Notes: generated from the sequence alone by a model not told the origin. DNA of 64,000 nucleotides from Azolla caroliniana (GCA_043228905.1 JBHGNT010000005.1:18600001-18664000); one strand, 5' to 3'; positions 33,575-44,432 are shown, counted from the stretch's first letter. Numbers and translations: made by a program.

Positions 33575-35701
33575 ATGAGGGGGTCGGATCTCGCAGAGGC
33601 CATGGCTTCGGCCGTGGTTCGGATTGTAAACGCGCGCGAGAGCACCGGTGCCCTCGACAGAGCTATTGAGGCGGTCGTCGGCACGATCGGCCGGTTCGAT
33701 GGCAAGGATGCCACGAAGTATTTGGCGTCCTACGGTGCAGAGATGCTGATGCGGGACATTCCGGAAGAAAGGCGTCTTGCCGGATTTCCCCGAGTAGCGA
33801 TGCCGAGCATCCATGCGGAGGTGCTCGAGGTGCGGACGGAGAGCCGTACCTGGGAGGAGTTCGAAGGTCGGCTCCTAGAGAAATACGGGCTGGACGACGC
33901 GCTCCGGCTTTCGAAGCGAAGGTTCATGGAATGGGTGGAGTCCCCGGGGAAGGGAAGAAACGCGTCGGCGCTCCTCCGGGAGTTCGAGGAAAACTTTGCG
34001 CGCCTTTCGGCGCTTGACCGAACCATCCTGGACACGAGCCGGGTCTTGCTGTTTGTCAAGTCGGTCGACGAGCGGGATCGGGAGCAAGTGGGCTTCTTGC
34101 TGGAAACCGAAGACGGGCTCACTACCGACTGGGCGGCTGTCAGGAAGGTCTGTGGCCGTTTCGACAAACGGCGAGAATGGGCGGATAACGGGGCGGCCGG
34201 GTCGGGCTCGGTCGCAGCAAGGAAGCTCGAACCAGCGCCACAGGTGCGCAAGGAAGAGACCCGGGAGTGGTTGGAAACCGGTTCGGCTTCGACCGGCGTA
34301 GTCAGAGGCTCAACCGGAGGAGAGGCGCTGGAGGAATTGACGAAGGCGATAAAGGACCTCCAAATCGCGCAGGCCCGAAGGGAAGGAGGCGAACCGGCTC
34401 GTGACCGACGGCCGGCGGCAGGAAACAGGTGCATGTGGTGCGATGAGGTCGGCCACATTCGGAAGGACTGCGGCGACTTCGCGGAGGCGCTGAGGAACAG
34501 GGTGGTGTACCTGTGGGAAGGACGGGTGCATGCCAGCGACACCCGAAGGGCCCTGAGCCGAAACGACGGAAAAGGCGGTATGAAAAGGGTGATGGAAGAG
34601 GCGGCGGCCCGACACGCGGAAACCGTCCACTACTCGGCGTCGGCCGGCATTCGAGTCGGGGGCGGCGAGGCCCGGAGGGAAAGCAAAGCCGGATTCTGGC
34701 CGACGGTGCTGGAAGGCCTTGCCGATGCGAGGATGAAGAGGGAGGAATCGGACCGTGCGGAGAAACGGGTACGGGAGATGACCGGGTGGAGCGACCCGGT
34801 CGAGGAAAGGACGGGCTTCGTGGAAGCTGCTTGCCAGAACTACGAGGCTCTGGTAGAAGAGAAGCGGGTGGGGAGACCCGGGACGACCGGGCCCTCACAA
34901 CGATACGAGACCCGGTCCGGGCCACGACGGGACGAAGCCGGCGGGGCCGGTACGCAAGATAAACCCCAGAAGGGCGGGTACCGTCTGGGGACGGAGATAG
35001 AAAGGACCACGGACTTACGAAAGGTCCTGGAGGAACGGATCCTCGACAGCAAGGTGGAGCTGTCGTTACGAGAGGTGCTGGGAATCGCCAAGAAGGAGTT
35101 CCACGACTCCATCATGGACTTGGTGAAACGGAAGAGGCTGTCGACGGAGACAGAACCGGAAAGACCGGTGGAAGTGCGGACGACGCACCTAGACGACATG
35201 GCGCTGGGAGACGAGTGGGCGGAAAGCCACTATTCGAGACCACACTGGGCCCGAGCGACCACGGAAACCCCGGTGAAGATCGGCGATGTCCGGGAACCGG
35301 TGATAGCTTTGGTGGACCACGGATCGGAGATCAATTTGATGTCCATGGACTTCTATAAGAAGGGCAAATGGCCGATCAACACCAAGCACGGGTGGAAAAT
35401 AAGGGCAGCCACGCGCGCCACTGAGGAACTGCACGGGGCCTGTCCGAATGTGCGGGTCAAGATTGGCGACGTCGAGATTGACCAGCACTTCTTCGTGCAG
35501 GAGACGTCTTCGCATCCGGTCATTCTGGGAGAACCGTACATTACGGCGGCGCGGATGGAGACCAAAGTGTTGGACAATGGTTCGGCCTACGCGAGGGTCA
35601 AAAGCCAAGACGGGCGCCATTCGGTCCAGTTTCTGACGGTAAGGCCGAACCACGAACGTAACCGCGATTCCCTCGGTTCCGAAACCCGAGAGGATTTTTA
35701 G
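33575..35701 (+). CDS. Element C Gag-protease
   Basis: About 708 residues from the first ATG (33575); the frame extends upstream only through a GTG. The N-terminal half is an alpha-helical gag domain (residues about 50-230) with KYLASYGAEMLMRDIPEERR and WEEFEGRLLEKYGL. A CCHC knuckle, CMWCDEVGHIRKDC, lies at about residues 285-298 and would bind RNA. The aspartic protease core lies near residue 580 as ALVDHGSEINLMS, with HGS where most Gypsy proteases have SGA or TGA; VILGEPYI follows as the flap/second-strand region. It ends at TAG 35699-35701 within GATTTTTAG, where pol is open in the -1 frame. GC-rich codon use contrasts with the AT-rich host DNA. No stop or frameshift is seen. Confidence 0.93.
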   Translation: MRGSDLAEAMASAVVRIVNARESTGALDRAIEAVVGTIGRFDGKDATKYLASYGAEMLMRDIPEERRLAGFPRVAMPSIHAEVLEVRTESRTWEEFEGRLLEKYGLDDALRLSKRRFMEWVESPGKGRNASALLREFEENFARLSALDRTILDTSRVLLFVKSVDERDREQVGFLLETEDGLTTDWAAVRKVCGRFDKRREWADNGAAGSGSVAARKLEPAPQVRKEETREWLETGSASTGVVRGSTGGEALEELTKAIKDLQIAQARREGGEPARDRRPAAGNRCMWCDEVGHIRKDCGDFAEALRNRVVYLWEGRVHASDTRRALSRNDGKGGMKRVMEEAAARHAETVHYSASAGIRVGGGEARRESKAGFWPTVLEGLADARMKREESDRAEKRVREMTGWSDPVEERTGFVEAACQNYEALVEEKRVGRPGTTGPSQRYETRSGPRRDEAGGAGTQDKPQKGGYRLGTEIERTTDLRKVLEERILDSKVELSLREVLGIAKKEFHDSIMDLVKRKRLSTETEPERPVEVRTTHLDDMALGDEWAESHYSRPHWARATTETPVKIGDVREPVIALVDHGSEINLMSMDFYKKGKWPINTKHGWKIRAATRATEELHGACPNVRVKIGDVEIDQHFFVQETSSHPVILGEPYITAARMETKVLDNGSAYARVKSQDGRHSVQFLTVRPNHERNRDSLGSETREDF
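35693..35701 (+). promoter_or_regulatory. Gag-Pol -1 frameshift site (element C)
   Basis: GAT TTT TAG ends gag. A one-base backward slip on the five-T run gives TTT TTA GAG and enters the pol frame, which has no stop from here to 39187. The same nine bases (last base A or G) end gag-protease in B, D and G3. A slip of the Phe tRNA at the stop codon is the inferred mechanism. Confidence 0.6.
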
Positions 35702-38700
35702 AGAGGACTGCCAAGGCGTGGGGCCGCGACAGTCCGGACACCCCGGGAAAACCCCACACCTGTACGATAAAACCGAAGAAACCTTGTACCATAGGTAGGG
35801 AATTTTTGTTCTCCGACAGCGGAGCGTGTACGATAGTCGGCATCGGCGGCCGAGAGAAGAGAAAGGCGGAGGGGAGACTTCGAGCGTGCGGAGTTCTCGG
35901 CCCTGACGAGGAAATCAACGGAGCCGTGGAGGCGGTCTCATTCGACGACACCTTGGGAATGCTGGGAAAGGTAGTCGAAGAAGGCCTTAACGAAGACCGG
36001 ACGATACCGGTGTGTTCCGAGGAGATGTACGAAGCCATCGCGGACTTCGGTCGAGGGCTCGAGTCAGTTCGGACGGCCCACGTAAGCACCAAGTACAAGA
36101 CTGTGGACCGGAAGGTAAGGCCAGTCGCGGCACCCTTACCGGAGGACAGCGCGTCGAGAATCAAAGGGGTTGCATCGGACCCTAGTCTACGAGATCCGGC
36201 CTGCATAGGACACACCTTCACCGACGAGACGCTCCGACAGCTCACAATCGGTGGGGGCGGGTTCCTACTGCCGGCGGAGGAAGACCGGTTTCAGAGAATG
36301 CTCGGAAGGCACGGGAAAGCCTTCGCATTCTCGCCGGAGGAAATCGGGTGCGTTAACCCGACGATCGTGGAGCCGATGGTGATATTCACGGTACCGCATG
36401 TACCATGGAATCTCAAGCCAATCCCGGTTCCGAGAGCTCACATCCCGAAGTTGATGGAGCTGCTGAGGCAGAAAGTTGATATGGGAATTCTCGAGCCGTC
36501 GAGCGCCCCGTATTCGAATCGATGGTTTACCGTACCGAAGAAAAACGGTTCGTTGCGCTTCATCCAGGACCTGCAGCCGGTCAATCGAGTGACGATTCGG
36601 AACGCAGGGATCGGACCGACCATAGACGAGTTCGCGGAGGCCTTCGCCGGAAGGTCAATTTACTCGGTCGGGGATCTATACTCAGGGTACGACCAGTTCC
36701 AGCTAGCCGTGGAGAGCAGAGACATTACGACGATGCGAACTCCCCTCGGCCTAGTTCGGATGTGTACACTGCCGCAAGGAGGGACCAACTCGGTGGCCCA
36801 CATGGTGAATGCGATGAACAAGGTTCTGAGGGACTGTATCCCGGACATCACCATGCCGTTTCTGGACGACATCCCGATCAAGGGATGCCCGGTGGAAGAA
36901 AAGGACGAGACGATCGGCCCGGACGGATGCCGGCGATTCGTGGTAACGCACATCGACGACTGCGAGAAGGTGCTGCAAAGGTTAGAGGATGCGAGACTCA
37001 CCTTCTCCGGGGAGAAGTCGGCCTTCGGGCAGTCAGAAATCATGGTGGTCGGACACCTGTGCGGACCATATGGCCGGAAGCCGTCTCCGGCAAAGGTAGA
37101 AGCCATCTCCGCGATGAAGCCCGACTGCAGCTCGGTCACGGAAGTACGGAGATTTCTGGGGGCATGCGCGTTCTACCACATATGGATCCCGCATTACGCA
37201 CACGTCGCGGAGCCACTGTACGGGTTGCTGAAAAGGGGGCGAAGGTTCGAATGGCTAGGCGAGCACGCGGAATCGGTCCGGAAGCTGAAAGAGGCTCTTG
37301 CAGCGGCACCGGCACTTCGGAAGGCGGTATACGGGAAGGGTACCCCGGTATTCATAACGGTGGATACCAGTCCGACCGGGATCGGATGGGTCGTGAACCA
37401 GGAAGACGAGGACGGCAATCGGTTTCCGATCCGATTCGGCGCGAAAGTCCTCAGTGAACGGCAGCGAGGATACGCCCAGGTTAAACGCGAACTCTGGGGT
37501 ATTGTTTCGGCGGTTAAGGCCGACAAAGACTACCTGATAGGGACAGAAGTGATCATCGAGACGGATTGCCTGCCGATTCTCGGTATGGTTTCCGGATGCG
37601 CGACTCCGGACCTGGCGATGCTCAGGTGGATAGCGTACATCAAGTCCCTGGACCCGGAAATACGACACATTTCCGGGAAAGACAACGCCATGGCCGACAT
37701 GCTTTCGAGAGCGAGGTTCGACGACGAGGGCGGCATGGTTTCGGAAGACGAAGAAGTCGGCGTGGATTTCTTCGAGGCGGCATACATGACGACCGACGGG
37801 ATGAGCACTCCGGCGCTTAACGAGTTCGACGCGAGCAAGTACGACGGGGAGTGGCTGCAGATCGGCGGGTTTTTGAAGACAATGACGCCTGATGCGTCAT
37901 GGACGAAGGACGAGGCCAACCGGATCCGGAAGAAAGCATATCGATTCCTTCTCCGAGATGGGCATTTGTGGAAGCACCCGAAGAAGAGGAACGGCGTCCC
38001 GCTCCGGGTGGTGGCGATGAAGGAAGAACAGGAGGAGCTACTGGCGGCCTACCACGGCAGCCCTTGGGCTGGACACCGTGGAACGTGGGCGACATTTGAG
38101 AAGCTGAAGGGGAAGTACTGGTGGCCGGGATTGTACCGGGACGTGCATCGGTTCGTGTCAACTTGCGAGAGTTGTCAGATGCACTCGATAGTCCGACACC
38201 GGGACGGGCTTCGCCCTACGTACCCTCCGACTATCCACTTCAAATGGATGGTAGATCTAGTGACGATGCCGATGGGGGTAGGACAGATGCGGTATCTGGT
38301 CCTAGCGCGGGAAGACCTGACGAACCAGGTGGAAGGCCGAGCCCTTCAGAATAAGACGACCGCGGCCGTGTGTCGGTTCCTGATCGAGGACGTGATATGC
38401 CGGTACGGGTGCGTCGGGAAGATCGTGGCTGACCGAGGGGAGTTGGACACCGAGGAAGCCGCGGAGCTGTTTGATCGGCTGGGAGTCAAACTCTCGCTCA
38501 CCAGTGCGTACAACCCGGAGGCGAATGGAAAGGTGGAGCGCGGACACGGGCCGATCGTTAAAGCGCTGGTTCGGGCATGCGGGGGCCAAATCGGTAACTG
38601 GCCGCGACTTCTACCTTATGCTTTGTGGGCCGACCGGACTACGCACAGTTCGGTAACCGGGTACATGCCGACGGAGCTCATGTTCGGCCAGAAGCCGATC

Positions 38701-39189
38701 ATGCCAATGGAACGGATGATCCCCTCATGGGCAACGGTCGATTGGAGGGACGAGATGAGCCGGGAGGAGTTGTTGGCCGCGCGTATACGACAACTCGAGC
38801 GGAGACCGGAGGACGTGGAACTGGCTACGGAGAGGCTCCGGGCGGCGAGGGCAAAGAACAAAGCCAGGTTCGACCGAACGCACCGGCTCCGACCGAAGAA
38901 AATCGAAGAAGGTGACTGGGTGCTCGTCTACGACAGCAGCCTCGACAACCAGCACCGAGCCGCACGGAAGTTCGCACGTAGGTGGTTCGGGCCTTACGTG
39001 GTACGGAGCGCCAACGACAACGGGACGTATCATCTGGCGGAACTCGACGGTACGAGAATAGCGATACCCGTGGCCGGGAAGAGGATCAAAGCTTTCAAGA
39101 AGCGGCACGACGACGAACCCGACCCGATTCTCCTGGACAGCAGCGACGACCGATCCGAGGCCGAGGAAGGGCCGGTAGGCGAAGAGTAA
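35698..39189 (+). CDS. Element C Pol: RT, RNase H, integrase
   Basis: Open from the frameshift site; no ATG lies near its start, which supports expression as a Gag-Pol fusion. RT (about 36350-36900): NRWFTVPKKNGSLRFIQDLQ, DLYSGYDQFQLAVESRD, LPQGGTNSVAHM and catalytic FLDDIPIKG at 36859. RNase H (37340-37720): ITVDTSPTGIGWV, ETDCLPIL, HISGKDNAMADMLSR. Integrase: HHCC zinc domain (38050-38180, GHRGTW...CESCQ), DDE residues in FKWMVDLV, VADRGELD and NPEANGKVERGH. It ends with a GPY/F module (WFGPYVVRSANDNGTYHL) and an acidic tail. No chromodomain. The RT wording (LQPVN, MCTLPQGGTNSVAH, LDDIPIKG) differs from usual plant Gypsy (DYR.LN, FGL.NAP) and recalls fungal elements. All catalytic residues are present. 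Confidence 0.93.
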   Translation, partial: LERTAKAWGRDSPDTPGKPHTCTIKPKKPCTIGREFLFSDSGACTIVGIGGREKRKAEGRLRACGVLGPDEEINGAVEAVSFDDTLGMLGKVVEEGLNEDRTIPVCSEEMYEAIADFGRGLESVRTAHVSTKYKTVDRKVRPVAAPLPEDSASRIKGVASDPSLRDPACIGHTFTDETLRQLTIGGGGFLLPAEEDRFQRMLGRHGKAFAFSPEEIGCVNPTIVEPMVIFTVPHVPWNLKPIPVPRAHIPKLMELLRQKVDMGILEPSSAPYSNRWFTVPKKNGSLRFIQDLQPVNRVTIRNAGIGPTIDEFAEAFAGRSIYSVGDLYSGYDQFQLAVESRDITTMRTPLGLVRMCTLPQGGTNSVAHMVNAMNKVLRDCIPDITMPFLDDIPIKGCPVEEKDETIGPDGCRRFVVTHIDDCEKVLQRLEDARLTFSGEKSAFGQSEIMVVGHLCGPYGRKPSPAKVEAISAMKPDCSSVTEVRRFLGACAFYHIWIPHYAHVAEPLYGLLKRGRRFEWLGEHAESVRKLKEALAAAPALRKAVYGKGTPVFITVDTSPTGIGWVVNQEDEDGNRFPIRFGAKVLSERQRGYAQVKRELWGIVSAVKADKDYLIGTEVIIETDCLPILGMVSGCATPDLAMLRWIAYIKSLDPEIRHISGKDNAMADMLSRARFDDEGGMVSEDEEVGVDFFEAAYMTTDGMSTPALNEFDASKYDGEWLQIGGFLKTMTPDASWTKDEANRIRKKAYRFLLRDGHLWKHPKKRNGVPLRVVAMKEEQEELLAAYHGSPWAGHRGTWATFEKLKGKYWWPGLYRDVHRFVSTCESCQMHSIVRHRDGLRPTYPPTIHFKWMVDLVTMPMGVGQMRYLVLAREDLTNQVEGRALQNKTTAAVCRFLIEDVICRYGCVGKIVADRGELDTEEAAELFDRLGVKLSLTSAYNPEANGKVERGHGPIVKALVRACGGQIGNWPRLLPYALWADRTTHSSVTGYMPTELMFGQKPIMPMERMIPSWATVDWRDEMSREELLAARIRQLERRPEDVELATERLRAARAKNKARFDRTHRLRPKKIEEGDWVLVYDSSLDNQHRAARKFARRWFGPYVVRSANDNGTYHLAELDGTRIAIPVAGKRIKAFKKRHDDEPDPILLDSSDDRSEAEEGPVGEE

Positions 39190-39248
39190 AGGCGGGCCGG
39201 TTTTCTCCGTGCCAACTTAATTTGGCGCATGCCGGTGGATGCGCGGTT

Positions 39249-39261
39249 AGGTGGGGGCGGA
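39249..39261 (+). other. Element C polypurine tract
   Basis: AGGTGGGGGCGGA directly precedes the 3' LTR. Same word before the G3 3' LTR (53036-53048) and a close one before D's. Confidence 0.8.
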
Positions 39262-39948
39262 TGTCGTGAAGAAAACCGCCCACAAGGGGAATCGGAGGAA
39301 CAAGGCGTGGGGAAACGGCTCTACACGCACACGCGCGCCAAGAAGTACCTAAGGACGAAGTAGGTACATACGAGGATCCTAGGTGGGTAGATTCGGTTGG
39401 TGTGCAGTTAATGCCAAACGGTCTCTGGACGGGATATAAAAGGAAGAGGAAGAATAGAAGTGGGGATCTCGCGCGGAGGGGACGAAGTGCTGCCGAACCG
39501 ATTTCGAAGCTCCTCTCTCACTCCTGCTTTCTCTGTCTTCTGCTACATCGCGTACCTGTGCAGGTTTCGAGGAGGCTTGCGCTGTTCCGTGGAACGCCCC
39601 GAGTGCGTCCTGCAGCACCTCCGACCTGTTTCCCCCTTTCTGTGCGTCGCGTCATACAGGGGTCGGCATCTGATCGCCGCCCTGTTCGTTTTCGTTAGTA
39701 TCTATTCCGTGCCCCACCGTGGGTTGTAATACTTTAGTCTGTTATTTTCTTGCATTCATAAGTACATATCTTTCGTTGTTGCGTCCATCTGCGTTGGCGT
39801 TTATTTGTGATCTCTGTTTGTTGGGCCGTGTCCCTGTGCAATCTTCGGTTCTGTGTAATCGGTTCTCTCTCTCTCTCTCTTGCTCTTCGGTCCAAGACCC
39901 CCGTGGTCCCTCCTCCTTTCTGCACGCAAGGGCGTAGCAACCCCGACA
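39262..39948 (+). repeat. Element C 3' LTR
   Basis: 687 bp, two mismatches to the 5' LTR (A to G in the CGCTATTCCG word, C to T in the GCGTCGGCG word). TATAAAAG at 39435-39442. Confidence 0.97.
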
Positions 39949-39952
39949 CCGC

Positions 39953-42371
39953 GACATCTTTGTACATTTTCTTCCACCAATATTTTTGCTTGATCTTCAC
40001 AAATGTTGCCCATGTTCCTCGATGTCCAGCCAATCGGATTCGTGAAACTCGGACATTATCCGGTTTTGTTGCTCTTTTGTCCCGACTACTCGAAGTGGTA
40101 TACCATCCGGTCTTTTCGGCGCCCTCCATATTAATCCATTTTCCAAGAAGAACTTTTGGACTTGCCTCTTCTTCCTTCGGATCTCGGCTCTTCTTCCTTT
40201 ATCGTTTGTTGAATCCTCGGCCTCTTGTAACATCTTTCCGATCATCAAGCTTTCTCCCTCGTATTATTCTTCCTGGAATTCTCGGATTACGTTCACTCGG
40301 CATATGTGCTCCGACGCGAAGTAGTCTTCGGAAACTTCTTCATTATCCGATTTGGTTATGTCGTCTCCGAACCGAGCCCTTGATAACATATCCGCTACCG
40401 CGTTGTCCTTCCCCGAGATGTGTCGAACCTCCGGATTAAGCGACTTGACATATGCAACCCACCTTAGCATAGCTACATCCGGTATCGTACAACACCGCAT
40501 CATCCCGAGTATTGGAAGACAATCCGTCTCGATCACCACATCGGCTCTGATCAAATAATCCCGATCCGATTTTATCGCCGACACGACTCCCCACAGTTCT
40601 CTTTTGACTTGTGCATATCCACGTTGCCTTTCGTTGAGAACCTTTGCTCCGAATCGGATCGGATACCGCGAACCATCCGAGTCGGCTTGATTGATGACCC
40701 ACCCGATACCGGTTGGACTTGTATAAACCGTTACTATGATCGGTCGGTCGTAGCTCGGCTTCTTAAGTGCTTCCGCCCTCCGAAGTTTCTTCTTCAATTT
40801 CTTCATGGCTTTGGTGTGTTCCGGTTTCCATTCGAATTTCTTACCTTTCCGCAACAAGTGGTAGAGCGGGTCCACTATATGTGCATAGTGTGGAATCCAT
40901 ATGTGATAGAATGCACATGCACCGAGAAACCTTCGGACTTCGGATGTTGACTCGCATACTTCCTCCATAGCTTGAATCGCATCGATCTTTGTTGGTGACG
41001 GTCTTCGGCCGTAGGGCCCCCATAGATATCCGACCACCAATATTTCTTCTTGCCCGAATGCCGATTTCTCCCTGGAAAGTGTTAGGTGCACATCTTCTAG
41101 CTTTCGCAACACTTTCTCACAATCATGAATATGGTCGACCACGAACTTTCGGCATCCCCGATCATCCATAGTCTCATCTTTTTCTTCTACCGTGCATCCT
41201 TTCATCGGAATGTCATCGAGGAACGACATCGTTATCTCCGAAATGCAGTCTCGAAGCACCTTGTTCATCGCGTTCATCATATGAGCAACCGAGTTTGTCG
41301 CTCCTTGTGGTAGTGTGCACATTCGGACTAATCCTATCGATGTTCGCATGGTTGTGATGTCTCGGCTCTCCACGGCTAGTTGGAATTGGTCATACCCCGA
41401 GTATAGGTCTCCGATGGAGTATATCGCACGACCGGCAAAAGCTTCCGCAAATTCGTCCACTATCGGACCGACTCCCGAGTTCCGGATCGTGACCTTATTC
41501 ACCGGTTGCAAGTCTTGGATAAATCGGAGTGACCCATTCTTCTTCGGAACCGTAAACCATCGATTTGAGTACGGAGCAGTTGATGGCTCTAGAATCCCCA
41601 TCGCCACCTTCTCCTTGAGTAAGTCAATGACTTTCGGAATATGCGCTCGTGGCACCAGAATCGGCTTCAGGTTCCACGGTACATGGTCAATCGTGAAGAT
41701 CACCATCGGCTCCACTATTCTCGGATCGACGCACCCTATCTCCCCTGATGTAAATGCAAACGATTTGCCGTGTTGCTCCAACATCTCGCGAAACCGTTCT
41801 TCTTCTTTTTGTAATAGGAACCCACCTCCACTGATCTGAAGTTTCTTCCGGGTCTCATCCGTGAAGGCATGTCCGATATCCACAGACTTCCGAAGTGTCG
41901 GATCTCCCGAGACTTCTTTCCTCTTTTGTTCGCTATCGGCGGGTAGTGGTCCCGCGGCCGGTTTCACCTTCTTCTCCACGGTCTTGTATTTCGTACTTAC
42001 CATTGCTTCTTCTTTGCGGAGTGTATCCGGCTTCATTTTCGCAATGATCTCGTACATCTCGACCAATTCCACCGGGACTACCCGGTTCCCTTGGCTTTTA
42101 TCTTCCGCAAGCTCTTCAAGTCGTTGTAGCGTGCTCCCATAGAACACTTCTTCGACTATCCCCATGATTTCTTCATCTTCTTTTATTATTGATGCCGACC
42201 GCAACTTATCCTCCACTTGTCGGTATCCTTTCTTCAATCCTCCGGTTACGGTCGTGTACGTAGATGCCCCATCCGGACCGATTCGTACATGTTTTGCTCC
42301 GAGAGTTTTCTTCCTGTGTGGGGTATCAGGGCTTCTCGGACTATCACTTCCCCACTCCGCAACAGTCTGCT
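39953..42371 (-). pseudogene. Element B Pol: RT, RNase H, integrase N-part
   Basis: Minus-strand pol in -1 relative to gag-protease and open across the gag stop. RT: NRWFTVPKKNGSLRFIQDLQ, YDQFQLAVESRD, LPQGATNSVAHMM and SFLDDIPMKG, so the catalytic LDD is kept. RNase H: TVYTSPTGIGWV, where the catalytic Asp of VDTS is Tyr, then ETDCLPIL and HISGKDNAVADMLSR. A TAA stop falls at 40264-40266 and a one-base frameshift near 40030, just before the HRGTWATF zinc-domain segment. Element C then interrupts the frame after MYKDV. The protein is about 60-70% like C's but with distinct LTRs, so B is a second subfamily. Confidence 0.9.
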
Positions 42372-42380
42372 TTAAAAATC
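42372..42380 (-). promoter_or_regulatory. Gag-Pol -1 frameshift site (element B)
   Basis: GAT TTT TAA at the end of gag-protease. The pol frame is open in -1 through this point, as in elements C and D. Confidence 0.55.
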
Positions 42381-44414
42381 CATTCTCACTTGGGACAAGA
42401 GTTCCCTCTTGTTCCTTTCGTGATTTGCCGGCACCGTTAGGAATTGGACGGATTTCCCACCATTTTGGCTCCGAATTCGCGCAAAAGCCGCACCGCTATC
42501 GAGCACCTTCATCTCCATCCGTGATGCCGTGATAAAAGGTTGGCCGAGGATGACGGAATGTGAAACCTCATCTTGCACGAAGAAATTTTGGTCGATCTCA
42601 ACATCCCCGATCTTCACCGTCACATCCGGACAAGCCGCAAATAGATCTTCCATTGCTTTGGTGACCGCCCGAATCTTCCATCCATGGTTGGTGTTAATAG
42701 GCCACTTCCCCTTCCGGTAGAACTCCTTGGACATCAAGTTGATCTCCAATCCGTGATCAATCAATGCTAGCACGGGTTCTTTGATGTTGCCGATTCGGAC
42801 CAGAGTCTCCGTAGTCGCGCGTGCCCAATGTGGCCTTGTATAGTGGGAGTTCGGAATTTTGTCCTCCACTTCGGTGTCGTTCATTAAAACGGTGTTCGCA
42901 TTCACCCTTGGAGCATTTTCCTCCATACTTTGTCTTTTTCACTTCACGAGATCCACGAGAAGATCGTGGAACTACTTCTTTGCTATCCCGAGTAGCTCCT
43001 GAAGCGAGAAATCTACCCGGCTATCCAAGATTCTTTCCTCGAACACTCTTTTCAAGTCGGTTTGTTGTTCTATGTCCGAGGCGAGCTTGAATGCCGGAGT
43101 CGCCTTTTCTTTTCCCTTACCTCCGGAGTTCCAGCTTTCCGGTATCTTCGATGGCCCGGCCGCATCCTCCATGCATCGTCGTTTCTCGTCCACATACACC
43201 TCATGCAATTGACACAGGGCATATACGCTATTCTTGTCGACAGGGGACTCCCATCCCGTAGCTTCCCGGACGCTTTCCGCGGTGCTTCGGATCTCGTTGG
43301 AGTCGGTTTTCTCGGTGTTTTCTAGAACTTCTGGCCAAAAAGACGTCTTTGCTCTCGATGACTCCCCGACACATATTCCCGTGGTTGTCGCATAGTCGCT
43401 TCTTGCCGCCAATTCCTCCTTGAGCACCTTCTTCATGCCGCCTTTCCGGAAGTTCGGTCGGAATGGCTTCTAAGAGTCCATCGAATGAATCCGGTTTCCC
43501 TCGTAGTAGATGAGATCCCGCCGTAGCGCCTCCTTATGCTCGTCGCAATCCCTCCGATCGTGTTCGGCACTATCGCACCATATGCACCGTCGGTCCGTAT
43601 ACTTGGAGCTTGTGGGGCGGTCATCTGACTTCTTCACCATCGCAATCTTCAGATTCTCCATCCCCTTCAATAGTTGCTCCACCGTAGATGCATCAATCCC
43701 CTTCTCGGTTGTAGTCTCCCGAGCCCTCGGTTGATGGTCTTCCAATCCGGTTCTCGGTTTCGGAATCGGGTCCGAAACCCTCTTTTCCTCGTTGGCAAGC
43801 CATTGCCCCCTCTTCGTGTATTGCACGATGATATCCCGCACGCTTTCCCATGTTTCGGTGAGGCCACTCTCCGTGGTCGTGTCCTCCAAGAGCACTCCGA
43901 GATCTTTCTGGTCCCGAACGTCCACGGCTCGCAAGAACATGATCACCTTGTCCGGTATGAGGATAGCTTGATCTCTCGCGGACAACCTCCCGAACCGGCT
44001 TTCGAGTGCCGAAAACACATCAATGACCTTCAATCCCTTGTCCGGCGTCTCCACCCAATCTTCGAATCCCCTTCGCGTCGCCTTGGAGGAATCCTCGATG
44101 GCGAACTTCCTCTTTAGCTCTTCTTCAAACGCCTCCCATGTCGGATTTTGCTGTCGTAGCCCTTGGATGCTTGCTTGAAGCCCGTCGGTCGCCACCCAGT
44201 TGAAGGACGTCACTTGCAGTCCTTCTGATATTCCGCACCGTAGCATCTCCGCCTTGTAGTCCCGAAGATACCGCGACACGTCTTTCCCGTTGAATTGCCC
44301 GTTTCGTTGCACGAGCCGTTCCACTGATGCCGCTATCTCCGACACCGCGCGTTGTTCTTGTAGCATGCGCTCGAACATCATCATCATGTTGCTAGCCTCC
44401 GATTGATTTTGCAT
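42372..44414 (-). pseudogene. Element B Gag-protease, three stops
   Basis: Starts at ATG 44414 (MQNQSEASNMMMMFERM). Gag helix region with SRYLRDYKAEMLRCGI and WEAFEEELKRKFAI. CCHC knuckle CIWCDSAEHDRRDC near 43560. Protease core ALIDHGLEINLMS near 42765, then VILGQPFIT. One frame throughout, but broken by TAG at 43470-43472, TAG near 42974 and TGA near 42943. Two of the three stops replace Glu and Arg codons kept in element C. The final GATTTTTAA is conserved. Confidence 0.9.
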
Positions 44415-44432
44415 CTCCTTGCCACCCGGTCT

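Larger units (their letters stand above)
32845..39948 (+). mobile_element. Ty3/Gypsy element C, innermost, intact
   Basis: Plus-strand Gypsy of 7104 bp with 687-bp LTRs that differ at only two positions. It has TGTCGT...CGACA ends and a 4-bp target duplication CCGC (32841-32844 and 39949-39952) inside the integrase of element B. Primer-binding site, gag-protease frame, pol frame in -1 and polypurine tract are all present. It is the youngest insertion in the nest and the best candidate for a mobile copy. Confidence 0.96.

Noticed and set aside
33730-34542. Long minus-strand open frame opposite element C gag
   Set aside because: It is the GC-rich antisense shadow of an intact gag frame; Ser/Arg/Pro-rich with no motif.
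34302-34925. Second antisense open frame over element C gag
   Set aside because: Same reason: composition-driven shadow of gag.
38970-39187. Chromodomain at the C-terminus of element C Pol
   Set aside because: After the GPY/F module only an acidic tail remains; the aromatic pattern of a chromodomain is absent.
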